A stretch of DNA of 64,000 nt from Hyphomicrobium_A sp963817485 (GCA_963817485.1 CAWFOR010000004.1:62001-126000); one strand, 5' to 3'; positions 36,269 to 48,238 are shown, numbered from the stretch's first letter. Notes: generated by a model from the letters alone, not told the origin. A program made the numbers and translations.

Positions 36269-39058
36269 TTAGGCTTTGGCGGGGAGCTCGGTTGCCGACT
36301 TTACCGGCTCGCCCTCGAGCACCTTCTGCAGCTGCTCGCGGATCGCCGCCTGGCGCGGCTCGTGCGTGACCTTCTTGCCCGTGAGGTCGGTGACGTAGAA
36401 CACGTCGACCGCCTTCTCGCCGTATGTGGTGATGTGCGCCGACGTGATGTCGAGGAACAGGTTCGACATGGTGCTCGTCAGCTCATAGAGGAGACCGGGC
36501 CGGTCACGTCCCGCCACCTCGATCACGGTGAACTGATCCGACAGCGCGTTGTTGACGATCACCTCCGGCTCGACCGTGAAGGCCATGATACGCCGCGGCG
36601 GCGCACCGCGCGCGGCCATCAGATCGCGCATCCAGGCATCGCCGCGTAAGAGGCGCTCGATCGTGTCGCCGATGCGGCGTCCGCGCCGCAGCTCGTCCTC
36701 ATCCTCGCGGAACTCGCGGTTCAAGAGGAAGGTGTCGAGCGCATAGCCGTCGCGCGTCGTCATGATGTGGGCACCGGCGATGTTGGCACCCGCTGCCGCG
36801 CAGGCGCCGGCGAACAGCGCCAGCAGCCGCGGATGGTTGGGCGCGATCACGGTGAGCTCGGTAACGGCGGTGAAGGCGTCGGTCGTCGTCTCGGTGGCGA
36901 GATGCAGGCCTTCCTTCTCCGCCCGCTGCAACAACTTTGCGTGCTCCACCTGGCGCGCGGTGTCGGTGCGCATCCAGTAATCGGGATAGTGGCGCTCGAC
37001 GAAGCGCTCGACCTCGGCTGGAGGCCAATCGGCGAGCTCCCTGCGCAGAGCTTCCTGGGCGTTCGCGACGCGCTGGCTGCGCTTCACCTGCGTATGGCCG
37101 CCCGCCACGACCGGCTCGGTCTCGTAATAAAGCGTGCGCAGGAGCTGGCCCTTCCAGCCGTTCCAAACGCCAGGTCCGACGGCGCGGATGTCGGCGACCG
37201 TCAGCAGCAGCAACAGCTTCAGCCGCTCGGGGCTCTGCACCACGTCGGCGAAATCGCGGATGGTCTTTGGATCGGAAAGGTCGCGGCTCTGCGCGATGCT
37301 GCTCATCACCAGGTGCTTCTCGACGAGCCACGCAACCGTCTCCGTCTCGGCCGCACTCAGTCCGAAGCGGGGCCCGAGCTTGCGGGCGACGCGCGCCCCG
37401 ACCATCGAATGGTCCTCCTCCTGGCCCTTGCCGATGTCGTGCAGGAACGCGGCGACGAACAGCGCGCGGCGGTTCTGGATGGTCTTGATGATCTCGGTTG
37501 AGAGCGGCAGCTCGCGCGAGGCGCCGCCGCGCTCGATATCGGTCAACATGCCGATCGTCCGGATGAGATGCTCGTCGACCGTGTAGCTGTGGTACATGTT
37601 GAACTGCGTCATGGAGACGACGCGCCCGAACTCGGGGACGAAGCGGCCGAGCACGCCGGCTTCATTCATGCGCCGCAGCGACATCTCGGCGCCGGTTTCA
37701 CGGCTCAGCAGCTCCACGAAAATGCGGTTCGCCTCCGGGTCGGCGCGCAGCTTGTCGTCGATGAGGCGCAGCGACTGGCGCAAGAGCCGGATCGCATCCG
37801 GGTGCAGGAACGCGTTCGTCTGGCTCGCCTCGGCGAAGAAGCGGATGAGGTTCACAGGATCGCGCTTGAACACCTCCGGGTCGGCGACGTTCAACCGATC
37901 GTTGTCGATGCGGAAATCGGTACGCGTGCGGAGCTGGCGCCGCGCCTTCCAGTTGAGCGGGCGCAACAGCCGGCTCAGGCCCGGCGACGTTTTGAGCTGC
38001 TGCATCTCGAGCGCCGCGCACAGGATTGTGGTCAGGTCGCCCACGTCCTTCGCCACGAGAAAATAGTGCTTCATGAAGCGCTCGACCGCGAGGAGGCCGC
38101 TGCGGCTGTGGTAACTGAGCTGCTCCGCGAGCCAGGGCTGCACGTCGAACGAGAGCACCTCCTCGGCGCGACCGTTAAAGAAGTGCAGGTAGCAGCGGAT
38201 GGTCCAGAGGAAGTCCTCGCAGCGGCGGAAGGTGGCGACCTCATCCTGCTTGAAGATGCCGGCGGCAACCGTCGCCGCGCCCACGCCCTGGCCGTAAAGG
38301 TATTTTGAGAGCCAATGCAGCGTGTGCAGATCGCGCAGGCCGCCCTTTCCGTCCTTGATGTTGGGCTCGACCTTGTAGCGGCTCTCGCCCGCTCCCTGAT
38401 GGCGCGCATCGCGCTCGGCCATCTTGGCGTCGATGAAGCGGCGTGCCGTGCCTTCGACGACTTCGGTGCGAAAACGCTGCTCGAAGCGGGCGTAGAGCTG
38501 CGCGTCGCCGTGGATGAGGCGCGCATCGAGCAGCGAGGTGCGGATCGTGATGTCGCGGTGCCGAGCTTGATGCACTGATCGATCGTGCGCGTCGCGTGCC
38601 CGACCTTGAAGCCCAGGTCCCACAGCACGTAGAGCATGTACTCGGCGACGCTCTCGCCCCACGGCGTCTGCTTGTAGGGGAGCAGGAACAACAGATCGAT
38701 GTCGGAGTAGGGGGCGAGCAGGCCGCGTCCGTAGCCCCCCGTCGCGACGATCGCCATGCGCTCGGCGTCGGACGGGATTGGTCGCCCGATAGACGTGGGC
38801 GACGGTGTAGTCGTAGAGCACGCGGATGAGCTCGTCCTGGAACGTGGAAAGGCCGGCGGCGCAGCGGCGCCCGTTGCCGTCCGCCTCGAGCCCCTTGCGT
38901 GCCGCTTCCCGAGCCGCCGCCACCAGGGCCTTCAGGCGGAGGATGAGCGTGGGCCGCGCCTGCGCCGCGTCGCCGTGCGCGCGGAAAGCCGCACTCAGCT
39001 CCTCGCGCAGCTCGCGCGGGTCGAAGTAGGGAGCCGATCTCTGAATCGCTGTGTCCAT
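36269..39058 (-). CDS. glnD: Bifunctional uridylyltransferase/uridylyl-removing enzyme GlnD (two compensating frameshifts)
   Basis: GlnD senses glutamine and uridylylates or deuridylylates PII proteins. The C-terminal parts are intact: HD domain (FVAAFLHDIGKGQEEDHS) and two ACT domains (LTVIAPNHPRLLALFAGACA, IEVAGRDRPGLLYELTSTM). The nucleotidyltransferase motif, GGYGRGLLAPYSDIDLLFL, is in another frame at about 38555-38775: an extra base near 38772 and a change near 38557 make the 929-residue frame open but read about 72 wrong residues there. Corrected, the catalytic aspartates (DID) are present. Length is normal. Confidence 0.95.
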   Translation of the reverse strand: MDTAIQRSAPYFDPRELREELSAAFRAHGDAAQARPTLILRLKALVAAAREAARKGLEADGNGRRCAAGLSTFQDELIRVLYDYTVAHVYRATNPVRRRAHGDRRDGGLRTRPARPLLRHRSVVPAPLQADAVGRERRRVHALRAVGPGLQGRARDAHDRSVHQARHRDITIRTSLLDARLIHGDAQLYARFEQRFRTEVVEGTARRFIDAKMAERDARHQGAGESRYKVEPNIKDGKGGLRDLHTLHWLSKYLYGQGVGAATVAAGIFKQDEVATFRRCEDFLWTIRCYLHFFNGRAEEVLSFDVQPWLAEQLSYHSRSGLLAVERFMKHYFLVAKDVGDLTTILCAALEMQQLKTSPGLSRLLRPLNWKARRQLRTRTDFRIDNDRLNVADPEVFKRDPVNLIRFFAEASQTNAFLHPDAIRLLRQSLRLIDDKLRADPEANRIFVELLSRETGAEMSLRRMNEAGVLGRFVPEFGRVVSMTQFNMYHSYTVDEHLIRTIGMLTDIERGGASRELPLSTEIIKTIQNRRALFVAAFLHDIGKGQEEDHSMVGARVARKLGPRFGLSAAETETVAWLVEKHLVMSSIAQSRDLSDPKTIRDFADVVQSPERLKLLLLLTVADIRAVGPGVWNGWKGQLLRTLYYETEPVVAGGHTQVKRSQRVANAQEALRRELADWPPAEVERFVERHYPDYWMRTDTARQVEHAKLLQRAEKEGLHLATETTTDAFTAVTELTVIAPNHPRLLALFAGACAAAGANIAGAHIMTTRDGYALDTFLLNREFREDEDELRRGRRIGDTIERLLRGDAWMRDLMAARGAPPRRIMAFTVEPEVIVNNALSDQFTVIEVAGRDRPGLLYELTSTMSNLFLDITSAHITTYGEKAVDVFYVTDLTGKKVTHEPRQAAIREQLQKVLEGEPVKSATELPAKA

Positions 39059-39106
39059 TGCGCCTGAATGTAGTGCAGCTTTCGCCGCAGCCTAACTACG
39101 CATTCC

Positions 39107-41969
39107 CTAACTTTCGCGTTCCGGGTCCGAGCTTTCGCGCCGCAGCGATTTGAGCCTGTAGAGGGCATCCAGCGCCGAGCGCGGGGTCATGTCGTCGGGG
39201 TTGAGCTCGTCCACGGCCTTGTCCACGGCCGAGGGGCCGCTTGGCACCGGCGGCGCCTGCGCGCGGGTTACAGCAAACAGGGGCAGCTCGTCGAGGGTGT
39301 CATTGCGCGCACTCTTCCTTCCATCGGACTTTTCGAGCAGCGCCAGCACCTCGCGCGCCCGGCCGAGCACGGTTGCGGGGAGGCCAGCGAGCTTTGCAAC
39401 CTGGATGCCGTAGGAGCGGTCGGCGGCGCCGGGCTTCACCTTGTGCAGGAACACGATCTCGTCGTGCCACTCGCGCACGTCCATCGTCACGTTGGCGACG
39501 TGGGGCAGGCGGCGGCCGAGCGCGGTCAGCTCGTGATAGTGGGTCGCAAACAGCGTGCGCGCGCCAACCACCTCGTGCAGGAACTCGACCGTCGCCCAGG
39601 CGATCGACAGGCCGTCGAAGGTCGCGGTGCCGCGGCCGATCTCGTCCAGGATGATGAGCGACCGGCGGCTCGCCTGATTGAGGATGGCGGCCGTCTCGAC
39701 CATCTCGACCATGAACGTGGAACGCCCGCGCGCGAGATCGTCCGAGGCGCCGACGCGGCTGAACAGGCGGTCGACCGCACCGATGGTCGCCGAGCGCGCC
39801 GGCACGTAGGAGCCCATCTGCGCCAGCACGACAATCAAGGCGTTTTGGCGCAGGAAGGTCGACTTGCCTGCCATGTTGGGCCCGGTGACGAGCCAGATGC
39901 GGCCGCCCTCCGCTTCCTCCACGGCGCCCGAGGGCTCCGTGGACCCTAGGACGCAATCGTTCTCGATGAAGGGACCGGCCTTCGCCGACGCGAGCGCCTG
40001 TTCGACCACGGGATGGCGTCCGCCGCGAATCTCGAAGGCCTCGCTGTCGTCGACGACGGGACGGGTGTAGCCCTCATGGCGCGCAAGCTCGGCGAGACCG
40101 GCGGTGGCGTCGAGCTCGGCCAACGCCGCAGCGATCTCGCTCAAGCCCCGCTCCTCGCGCTGCACCGCCTCGCTGAGCTCCGCGAACACCTCCTGCTCGA
40201 GGCTCAGCGCGCGCTCGGTCGCCGAGGCGATGCGGCCCTCGGTCTCGATCAGCTCCGGTGTCGAGAAGCGCACGGCATTCGCCATCGTCTGCCGGTGCCG
40301 GAACTCGCCCGCGAGCTTACCTTCGAGCAGCGGCTTGGCATTCGCCTGCGTCACCTCGATGTAGAAGCCGAGGATGTTGTTATGGCGCACCTTCAGCGAC
40401 TTCACGCCCGTGCGCTCGATGTATGTCGCTTCGAGCCCGGCCATCACGCCGCGGCTGTCCTCCTTCAAGCGGCGTGCCTCGTCGAGCTCCGATTTGAAGC
40501 CTTCGCGCACGAAGCCGCCGTCGCGGCGCAGATGCGGCGGGTCGTCGACGAGAGCGCCAGCGAGCGCGGCGTGGAGATCGTCGGCGACCGACCCGAGACG
40601 CACGGAGATGCGAGGACAGCTCGGCTGGCAGGCCCATGCCGTCCCCGTCACCCGCGAGCAGCTCCAGGACGCGGGCGGCGATGCCAAGCGCGTCGCGCAC
40701 GGCACCGAGATCGCGTGGCGAGCCGCGTGCGAAGGCGAGGCGGGAGACGGCGCGCGCAAGATCGGGTGCGGAGCGCAGGCTATCGCGCAGCGCTTCGCGC
40801 AAGCTCTCCTGGTCGATGAGAAAGCCGACGGCATCGAGCCGCGACTCGATCTGGCGCGTATCGCGCAATGGGCTGGCGAGGCGCCCGGCAAGCTCGCGCG
40901 CGCCGGCTCCCGTGACTGTGCGGTCGATGGCGCCGAGCAGGCTTCCCTGCTTCTCGCCCGCAGTCGAGCGGGTCAATTCCAGGCTCGCGCGGCTTGCCGC
41001 ATCGATGAGCAGGAGCGAGTCGGAACCGGATTTCCGCGGCGGCCGCAATACGGGCCTGCGTCCGATCTGGGTCAGCTCGACATACTTTAGGAGCGCGCCG
41101 ACCGCGGCAAGCTCGGCCCGTGCGAAATCGCCGAAGCCGCCGAGCTCGGCCACCTTCAACTGCTGCTTCAGCGCAGCTTCCCCGGCGAGGCTGTCGAAGT
41201 AGGCCGTAGGCACCGGCGTTGCGGCAGCACCCGCAAGCTCGATCCAGCGCTTGAGCCAGGCGTCGCCGAAGAGGGCGTCGCTCAGGATCACCTCGCTCGG
41301 CGAAAGCCGCGTAAGCTCGCCCGGCAGGTCTGCACCCTTCACCTCGCCGACCTCGAACTCGCCCGTCGAAATGTCGAGCGAGGCGAGCGCCAGCGTGGCT
41401 TCGGCCGGTACCTTTCCGCCGGCTCCGCCCGCCGACCCCCCGAGGAACAGCGCCGTGAGGTAGTTGCGCGCCTTGGCGTCGAGGAGCGCGTCCTCCGTCA
41501 GCGTCCCCGGCGTGACGAGGCGCACGACATCGCGGCGCACGACGGCTTTCGAGCCGCGCTTCCTTGCCTCCGCCGGATCCTCGAGCTGCTCGGCGACGGC
41601 GACGCGGTGGCCCGCCCGTATCAGCCGCTGCAGGTACTCGTCCGCGCGATGGATCGGCACCCCGCACATGGGGATGTCCTGACCCTGATGCTTTCCCCGT
41701 TTCGTCAGCACGATGCCGAGCGCAGCCGAGGCGGTGACGGCATCGTCGAAGAAGAGCTCGTAGAAATCGCCCATGCGGTACCAGAGCAGGCAATCGGGAT
41801 TGGCCGCCTTGATCTCGAGGAACTGCGCCATGGAGGGGCTCGCCTCGGCCGGCGGCGCGGAGGGCAAAGGGGTCACCTGCACAGGCTCGATCGGCGCGGC
41901 AGCGCTGGCTGCCACCGGCGGCGGCTCCTCATGCTTTGGTCGTGCGCGCTTGGCCGCCAAGGTCCCCAC
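39107..41969 (-). CDS. mutS: DNA mismatch repair protein MutS (one frameshift)
   Basis: MutS recognises mismatches and recruits MutL. The N-terminal domain has the mismatch-reading region WYRMGDFYELFFDDA (the usual F-x-E phenylalanine is replaced or displaced by the Y-R-M-G-D-F-Y-E text normal for the family). Connector and core follow; at about 40612 one base shifts the frame (SSHL to LGSVADDLHAAL). The ATPase domain has GPNMAGKSTFLRQNALI and LIILDEIGRGTATFDG. Corrected length is about 953, longer than the usual 855-900 because of about 45 N-terminal residues after a GTG start at 41969. It is divergent from maeB. Confidence 0.96.
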
Positions 41970-42178
41970 CTGTCCCAGCCCTCACCCCTGCTCGCAGGAT
42001 AGCGGCCCCGCGAGCGACCTCAAAGCCGGCTCAAAGCCGACATGGCGCAGGAAAAATCGAGCGTCCACAGCGCCCTGTTAATGCTTGCTCGATTGTTTCG
42101 GGCGCACCGTCGCCTTATGGTGCCCGATCCTCAGCGCCTGGCCGAAAAACCGGCCCAAAACACAAGACTGCCGCACCG

Positions 42179-44461
<2,283 letters not shown>

Positions 44462-44477
44462 GCGCCGCTGCCGCCGC

Positions 44478-45692
44478 TCAGTCCATCGCCAGGATCATGT
44501 TGCGCACGAGCGGGTAGATCTGGCCCTCCCAGCGCCGTCCGCTGAACACGCCGTAGTGGCCGACGCCGGCCTGCATGTGATGGCGCTTCATGTGCGGCTT
44601 GAGACTCGAGCACAGGTCGTGCGCGGCCGCGGTCTGACCCAGCGCGCAAATGTCGTCGCGCTCGCCTTCCACCGTCAGCAGCGCCGTCTTGCGGATGGCC
44701 TTGAGATCGACGCTGCCGCCCTTGAACATCAGCTCGCCCTTGGGCAGCCGCGATTCCTGGAATACCCAGCTCACGGTCTCGAGATAGAACTCGGCGGGCA
44801 GATCCAGCACGGCAAAATATTCGTCGTAGAACTTCTTGATGACCTCGGCCTTCTCGATCTCGCCATTGGCGAGATTCTCGTGCAGCTCCTGGTGCGCGTT
44901 GTAGTGCCGGTTGATGTTCATCGACACAAACGCGATGAGCTGCACGAAGCCCGGGTAGACGCGCCGGCGCGAGCCGCCGTATTTGTGCGGCACGCGCGCG
45001 ATGAGATTGCGCTCAAACCAGGTCATCGGCTTACTGGTCGCGAGCTTGTTGACCTTGGTCGGGTTGATGCGCGTGTCGACCGGGCCCGCCATCAGCGTCA
45101 TGCTCCTCGGCTGCGCGGGATTGCCGTCGGCCGCCATCACCGCGGCGGCGGCGAGCGCCTGCACGCAAGGCTGGCAAACGGCGACGAGGTGGGCGCCGGG
45201 GCCCAGCTCCTCGAGGAAGCGGATGATGTAGGCGACGTAGTCGTCAAAGCCGAAGGGGCCGTGGTCGAGGCTGACGTCACGGGCGTTGTGCCAGTCCGTG
45301 ATGTAGACGTCGTGGTCGGGGAGCAGCGTGCGCACGGTTGAGCGCAACAGCGTGGCGAAGTGGCCCGAAAGCGGTGCGACGACCAGCACGCGGGGTTGCT
45401 CGACGCTCACGTCCTTTTTGAAATTCAGCAGCGTCCCGAACGGCAATTTCAGCGTCGGGACCTCGCTGACCTCGACCTCCTGGTTGCCGACCGTGATGGA
45501 ATTGATCCCGTAGGCAGGCCGCACGTGGGTCAATCCCGCTCGCGCGATCAGCTCGTACGTGGCAGAAAGATTGCGGAACACCGGGACGTTGGCAAGGCCA
45601 CCCCACTGGCCGAGCAAGGCCAGCGATGACCGGGCCATCGACTTGGCAGGTTCGATGATGTCGGAGTGAGCTTCGTACGCGAGGTAGAGCAT
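44478..45692 (-). CDS. phaZ: Intracellular poly(3-hydroxybutyrate) depolymerase
   Basis: PhaZ mobilises the carbon store polyhydroxybutyrate granule. The 404-residue protein has the family N terminus MLYLAYEAHSDIIEPAKSMA and a nucleophile elbow around residues 169-178 (LVAVCQPCVQ), where Cys173 corresponds to the cysteine nucleophile reported for the intracellular depolymerase family; Asp and His of the triad lie further on (GERDDICA; HYGVFSGRRW). No signal peptide, so cytoplasmic. A 15-base palindrome lies 53 bases upstream of the start. It is convergent with maeB and divergent from the GST gene. Confidence 0.93.
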   Translation of the reverse strand: MLYLAYEAHSDIIEPAKSMARSSLALLGQWGGLANVPVFRNLSATYELIARAGLTHVRPAYGINSITVGNQEVEVSEVPTLKLPFGTLLNFKKDVSVEQPRVLVVAPLSGHFATLLRSTVRTLLPDHDVYITDWHNARDVSLDHGPFGFDDYVAYIIRFLEELGPGAHLVAVCQPCVQALAAAAVMAADGNPAQPRSMTLMAGPVDTRINPTKVNKLATSKPMTWFERNLIARVPHKYGGSRRRVYPGFVQLIAFVSMNINRHYNAHQELHENLANGEIEKAEVIKKFYDEYFAVLDLPAEFYLETVSWVFQESRLPKGELMFKGGSVDLKAIRKTALLTVEGERDDICALGQTAAAHDLCSSLKPHMKRHHMQAGVGHYGVFSGRRWEGQIYPLVRNMILAMD

Positions 45693-45744
45693 TAACGTCT
45701 CGATCCACAGGCCACCCTGGCAGCCGATTCCGGCATGCAGCCTG

Positions 45745-45759
45745 TTGTGCAGTGCACAA
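45745..45759. promoter_or_regulatory. Perfect palindrome upstream of phaZ (candidate operator)
   Basis: TTGTGCA-G-TGCACAA is a perfect 7-base inverted repeat around one base, in the spacer between phaZ and the divergent GST gene. Sites rich in TGC/GCA are reported for the PhaR family that represses PHB granule genes, so PhaR is the first candidate. Which of the two genes it serves is not known. Confidence 0.45.
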
Positions 45760-45836
45760 AAGCTAGTGCATCCTTAGACGTTTCGCGAGTATTTTTTGCA
45801 GGCACGTCCCAGAAGACCAACGAGCAGGACTGACAG

Positions 45837-46490
45837 ATGACCAAGGCGGTACTCACCATCAGCAGCAAGAACTATTCCTCCTGGTCCCTGCGCGGATGGC
45901 TGCTCTGCAAGATGGCGGGCCTCGAGTTCGACGAGGAGGTGCTTTCCTCCGATGACCCCTCGACACGCGCCGAGTTGCTGCTGCTCTCGCCATCGTTCCT
46001 GGTGCCCTGCCTGTGGCACGAGGGCGTGAAAGTCTGGGACACGCTGGCGATCGCGGAATACCTGGCCGAGATAGCGCCCAAGGCCCCGCTGCTGCCGGAG
46101 GACCGGGCGGCACGCGCACATTGCCGCGCCGTCTCGGGCGAGATGCACTCGGGCTTCCACAACCTGCGCTCGGCGCTGCCCATGAACCTCAAGGCGCGCT
46201 TTCCGGGTTTTTCCGTGTGGTCGGGCGCGCAAGGCGACGTCGATCGCGTCACTGCTATCTGGCGCGATTGCCTGGAGACCTACGGCGGCCCGTATCTGTT
46301 TGGCGAGCTGTCGCTGGCGGACGCCATGTACGCGCCCGTGTGCACCCGTTTCCATACCTACGACGTCAAGCTCGACGAGGCATGCTCCGACTACCGCGAC
46401 ACGATCCTTGACTGGGCTCCGCTGCAGGAATGGACGGCCGCGGCCAAGCTGGAGCCCGACGAGCTGGAAGAGCTTGACGTCGAGTTCTAG
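45837..46490 (+). CDS. Glutathione S-transferase family protein
   Basis: A 217-residue GST. N-terminal thioredoxin fold begins TISSKNYSSWSLRGWLLCK, with Ser/Cys candidates for activating glutathione, SFLVPCLWHEGVKVWDTLAI around residues 53-72 (cis-proline and the acidic pocket), and an all-helical C-terminal domain with the AYLFGELSLADAMYAPV-type N-capping region near residue 155-170. A GGA site precedes the ATG. It is divergent from phaZ; the next plus-strand gene (cqsA) starts 350 bases downstream with its own regulatory region. The substrate is unknown. Confidence 0.88.
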   Translation: MTKAVLTISSKNYSSWSLRGWLLCKMAGLEFDEEVLSSDDPSTRAELLLLSPSFLVPCLWHEGVKVWDTLAIAEYLAEIAPKAPLLPEDRAARAHCRAVSGEMHSGFHNLRSALPMNLKARFPGFSVWSGAQGDVDRVTAIWRDCLETYGGPYLFGELSLADAMYAPVCTRFHTYDVKLDEACSDYRDTILDWAPLQEWTAAAKLEPDELEELDVEF

Positions 46491-46629
46491 GCACAACTCC
46501 TGCGAGTACAACGTTCCCCTTAGCGGATCGGAAACCCGGTCTCGCCGCCTCGCAGTCTGCGAAGCTCCACCTTTGCGCGCCCAGTAAACCGCCGGGTTAT
46601 CCGTGCGCGGCGCCAGATGTTGACGCGTA

Positions 46630-46643
46630 TTGACGCAGATCAA
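46630..46643. promoter_or_regulatory. FNR/FixK-like box upstream of cqsA-like gene
   Basis: TTGACGCAGATCAA fits the FixK/FNR consensus TTGAY-N4-RTCAA at every defined base. It lies about 200 bases before the cqsA-like start in an intergenic, AT-rich region. If real, it ties signal synthesis to oxygen level. FixK-type control is common in this order; binding here is inferred. Confidence 0.5.
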
Positions 46644-46788
46644 ACACCCCCACGACTGTCGACAATTTCGAGTTGGTCATAAAACCGTACCAATCCGGAA
46701 CATTCATTAGGGCGCGATGTAACGGCAAGGTGGAAAAATCGCGACTTATTGGCAGATCACAGATTTGTAACCCTAATTTTGGTTGCGA

Positions 46789-46824
46789 TTAACCTATTCT
46801 TGAGCTTGATTAACGGCCAATTAA
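46789..46824. promoter_or_regulatory. Tandem CtrA-like sites upstream of cqsA-like gene
   Basis: TTAA-N7-TTAA, the full CtrA consensus, is at 46810-46824 and a near match, TTAA-N7-TTGA, at 46789-46803, spaced 21 bases apart (two helical turns). The proximal site ends 16 bases before the GTG start, so if transcription begins upstream it lies in the leader and could repress; otherwise it may overlap a promoter. CtrA is the cell-cycle master regulator of this class. Confidence 0.45.
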
Positions 46825-46840
46825 CTTAGTGAGGTTGCCA

Positions 46841-48238
46841 GTGTTGTTCGGGGTTTTTGATAAGCGGACATCGGATAGTAAGTCCAAGGTTAATGGCCCC
46901 CAAGAGCCAAACTTTATCCGTGCACGCATCGACGATTACTACGTCCGCCGCAAAATAGACCTCTGGGAGGGCCGGCACCCGCTGCAGGGCCGCTCGCCGC
47001 GTCCCGGCGACCTCAAGTTGCGGAGCAACGACTACCTCTGCCTCGCTGCACACCCTCATATCATCGAGAGCGAGATCGCTGCGCTGCGCGAAGGCGGCCA
47101 CGGCGATTCCGTCTCCCGCGTGTGGGTCCACCACGAGCGCGACGTCATCCGGGAGTTCGAGCAGCGCGTCGCCAAGCTCATGCAAGCCGAGGACGCCGTG
47201 CTTTGCTCCTCGGGCTACACCGCCAACGTCGGCCTCATCCAATCGTTCGCCGCCAAGGGCACGCCCGTCTACCTCGACATGAAGGCGCACATCTCGCTGC
47301 ACGAGGGCGTCATCAGCGCTGGCGCCACCCCGATCGCCTTTCGTCACAACGATCCCCAATCGCTCGACCGCGCGCTCAGCGTGACGGGTCCCGGTCTCGT
47401 TGCCGTGGATGGCCTCTACAGCACCGACGGCGACATCGCGCCGCTGGCGGAGCTGGTTGAGGTCTGCGAGCAGCGCGGAGCCGCCCTGATCGTCGACGAG
47501 ACACATTCGTTCGGCACGCAGGGCCCTGGCGGCGCAGGCCTCGTGGTTGCCGCCGGCCTCGCCGAGCGCGTGCATTTCCGCACCGTCGGCCTGTCAAAGG
47601 CGGTCGCCAGCCGCGGCGGCATCATCGTCTGCTCCAAGCGCAATGCGGAGTACTTCCGCTATGAGTCGCTGCCCGCCATTTTCAGCACCTCCGTCATGCA
47701 GCACGAGGTTGCCGGCTTTTCCGCCGTTCTGGATATCTTCGCCAGCGAGGATTGGCGGCGGACACGCCTGAACGCCAACCACGCCTACCTGAAGAACGGT
47801 CTCGACGCGCTCGGCTACAATGTCGAGGCCTCGAAGACGCAGATCATTGCGCTGGAGGCCGGCGACATCCGCCAGACGACCACGTTGCGCGACGCGCTCG
47901 AGTCCCGCGGCGTGTTCGGCGCCATATTCTTCCCGCCGGCGACGCCCGAGAAGCGCTGCCTCATCCGCTTCACCGTCAACTGTGGATTGGACCGCGCCGA
48001 GCTCGACCGCGTGATCGACGTCTGCGCCGAGATCCGCGACGAGGTCGGCATGGCGGACTGGCGCTCCACACGCCGCAAGGCCGCCGCCAAGACGCCGGCA
48101 GCGGCGTCAAGCCGCCGTGGCTTGCTCGACAGCGGGCGCGACCGCCGGCAATTCGATTATGAAGGTGGTGCCGACATTCATCGTGGACCGGCACGAGATC
48201 GCGCCTCCACAGCCTTCGATAATCATACGGCAGAATGA
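46841..48238 (+). CDS. cqsA: CqsA/LqsA-like alpha-hydroxyketone autoinducer synthase
   Basis: A 465-residue fold-type I PLP enzyme of the alpha-oxoamine synthase family. Among its members (BioF, KBL, ALAS, SPT, CqsA) it best resembles Vibrio CqsA and Legionella LqsA: N terminus PNFIRARIDDYY, LRSNDYLCLAAHP, VYLDMKAHISLHEG, IVDETHSFGTQGPGGAG, the PLP lysine K253 in TVGLSKAVAS, and LESRGVFGAIFFPPATP near the C terminus. CqsA condenses an acyl-CoA with an amino acid or SAM-derived substrate to give the precursor of the autoinducer. CqsA is about 390 residues; the last 50-60 here are low-complexity and antisense to the kinase gene, so the real end may be earlier. GTG at 46841 has GAGG seven bases upstream; an earlier GTG (46829) is possible. 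Confidence 0.82.
   Translation: MLFGVFDKRTSDSKSKVNGPQEPNFIRARIDDYYVRRKIDLWEGRHPLQGRSPRPGDLKLRSNDYLCLAAHPHIIESEIAALREGGHGDSVSRVWVHHERDVIREFEQRVAKLMQAEDAVLCSSGYTANVGLIQSFAAKGTPVYLDMKAHISLHEGVISAGATPIAFRHNDPQSLDRALSVTGPGLVAVDGLYSTDGDIAPLAELVEVCEQRGAALIVDETHSFGTQGPGGAGLVVAAGLAERVHFRTVGLSKAVASRGGIIVCSKRNAEYFRYESLPAIFSTSVMQHEVAGFSAVLDIFASEDWRRTRLNANHAYLKNGLDALGYNVEASKTQIIALEAGDIRQTTTLRDALESRGVFGAIFFPPATPEKRCLIRFTVNCGLDRAELDRVIDVCAEIRDEVGMADWRSTRRKAAAKTPAAASSRRGLLDSGRDRRQFDYEGGADIHRGPARDRASTAFDNHTAE

Larger units (their letters stand above)
46491..46840 (+). promoter_or_regulatory. 350-base non-coding upstream region of the cqsA-like gene
   Basis: No plausible gene lies here on either strand. The first 120 bases are GC-rich; from about 46610 the region turns AT-rich, like a promoter area. 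It holds a match to the FNR/FixK consensus at 46630-46643 and a tandem CtrA-like site at 46789-46824. GAGG at 46831-46834 is the ribosome-binding site for the GTG at 46841. Short inverted repeats such as GGTT-N6-AACC (46781-46794) are also present. Confidence 0.6.

Noticed and set aside
41936..42178. N-terminal extension of the malic enzyme by 81 residues
   Set aside because: The sequence is not homologous to malic enzymes, which begin near the ATG at 42179, and it overlaps the mutS start region.
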